The notes under the pieces are model-generated. The model had not been told where the DNA came from and did not search any database. It saw only the letters and a list, made by a program, of their open reading frames with translations. A stretch of 22,448 nucleotides of DNA, from positions 1-22,448 of IMG/VR virus record IMGVR_UViG_3300006875_000186; one strand, given 5' to 3'. The DNA is from a virus. The position numbers and the translations under genes are program-made. Within the stretch, counting starts at the first letter, position 1. The number at the start of each line of letters is the position of its first letter. Shown piece after piece: positions 22,089 to 22,448 of the stretch.

Positions 22089-22165
22089 CCCATCCTCCGC
22101 GCATCATCGGGCAACTGGTGATGCGAAAGGGTAGGCCACCATTCTGCCACCTATTCACGCACACA
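22086..22165 (+). promoter_or_regulatory. GNRA-capped stem-loop element C (putative structured RNA)
   Basis: CGCATCATCGG (22100-22110) pairs with CTGGTGATGCG (22115-22125) in an 11-bp stem around GCAA. ATCCT/AGGGT (22092-22096, 22128-22132) can extend it across a 3x2 internal loop. GGC/GCC (22134-22136, 22146-22148) is a weak second hairpin. The top 15 nt (ATCGGGCAACTGGTG) are identical to element B, while the lower stem differs but still pairs. It fills the gap between the zinc-ribbon gene and the last gene of the window. Confidence 0.65.
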
Positions 22166-22178
22166 AAATCGAATCATT

Positions 22179-22448
22179 ATGAATCAAAAACTCGTTCCCG
22201 CAGTTGACCGAAACTCTGAAGTCTACCGCGACGGCTTCGCGAGCGGATCACAATATTGGAATCTGCCAAGCTATTGGCAGCATGAGAGCAATCGAAAAGC
22301 GATGCACGGCATTGGATACCTAGAGCCTAAGATTCGCGACTACTGGATCGGGTGGCTCGCGGGCAAAGAGTCCATGCGCGAGCGCAATTCCCATTGGGTA
22401 AATCAGGTGCGCGATGCTGACGGCGTGATGCGTCCGCTATCCCATGCC
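22179..22448 (+). CDS. Hypothetical phage protein (partial, 3' end off the window)
   Basis: An open frame of 90 codons from the ATG at 22179 to the window edge. It contains two similar phrases, YRDGFASGSQYW and YWIGWLAGKES, an internal Y/W-x-x-G-(F/W)-x-(S/A)-G repeat. It resembles the ERAYLLGRNHG phrase of the 19617-19988 protein. No function recognised; the C-terminus is missing. Confidence 0.65.
   Translation, partial: MNQKLVPAVDRNSEVYRDGFASGSQYWNLPSYWQHESNRKAMHGIGYLEPKIRDYWIGWLAGKESMRERNSHWVNQVRDADGVMRPLSHA

Overview
This window reads as part of a tailed-phage genome, most likely a podovirus-like virus with a P22-type head and portal. It carries a large terminase, a 749-residue portal, a scaffolding protein, a major capsid protein, a probable small terminase, several virion appendage proteins and a lysis cassette. 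There is no tRNA, rRNA, CRISPR array, insertion sequence, integrase or repressor that I can recognise. The host cannot be named from the sequence. Many leaders lack a Shine-Dalgarno sequence, including those of capsid and scaffold, which would fit hosts with low SD use such as Verrucomicrobiota or Bacteroidota; this is only an inference.

Layout. (1) 1-2947, minus strand: an appendage/tail protein that runs off the left edge, preceded by a collagen-like fibre with a C1q-like tip. (2) 3002-12812, plus strand, one tightly packed operon: TerL, a cysteine-rich protein, portal, then a five-gene sugar/methyl cassette (GT32-like, methyltransferase, GT25, second methyltransferase, GH130-like propeller), a small protein and the scaffold. 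(3) 12813-18077, minus strand, from right to left: major capsid protein, a strong terminator, a 96-aa acidic protein, two paralogous small virion proteins, an S74 chaperone-tipped fibre, a 151-aa phage protein, then a lysis block (50-aa protein, XhlA-like protein, holin, and a small membrane protein with a lipoprotein gene nested over its 3' end) and a Gly/Pro/Tyr-rich peptide. (4) 18260-19445, minus strand: PD-(D/E)XK nuclease-like protein and probable TerS. (5) 19490 to the right edge, plus strand: small early/accessory genes, three of whose spacers hold related GNRA-capped stem-loops.

How it works together. TerS and TerL package DNA through the portal into a shell of capsid protein built on the scaffold. 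The fibres and appendage proteins bind the host. The holin block breaks the envelope, although no endolysin is in view. The glycan cassette sits inside the late operon with overlapping starts, so its products should be made with the virion proteins; modification of virion proteins or of the host surface late in infection are both possible.

The most unusual points are the glycan cassette between portal and scaffold, the three covarying RNA-like hairpins, the placement of capsid and TerS on the strand opposite TerL/portal/scaffold, and short motifs shared between separate virion genes. No stretch over 300 bases lacks a gene. The largest gaps (16622-16838, 18078-18259, 18767-18896) are described as features.
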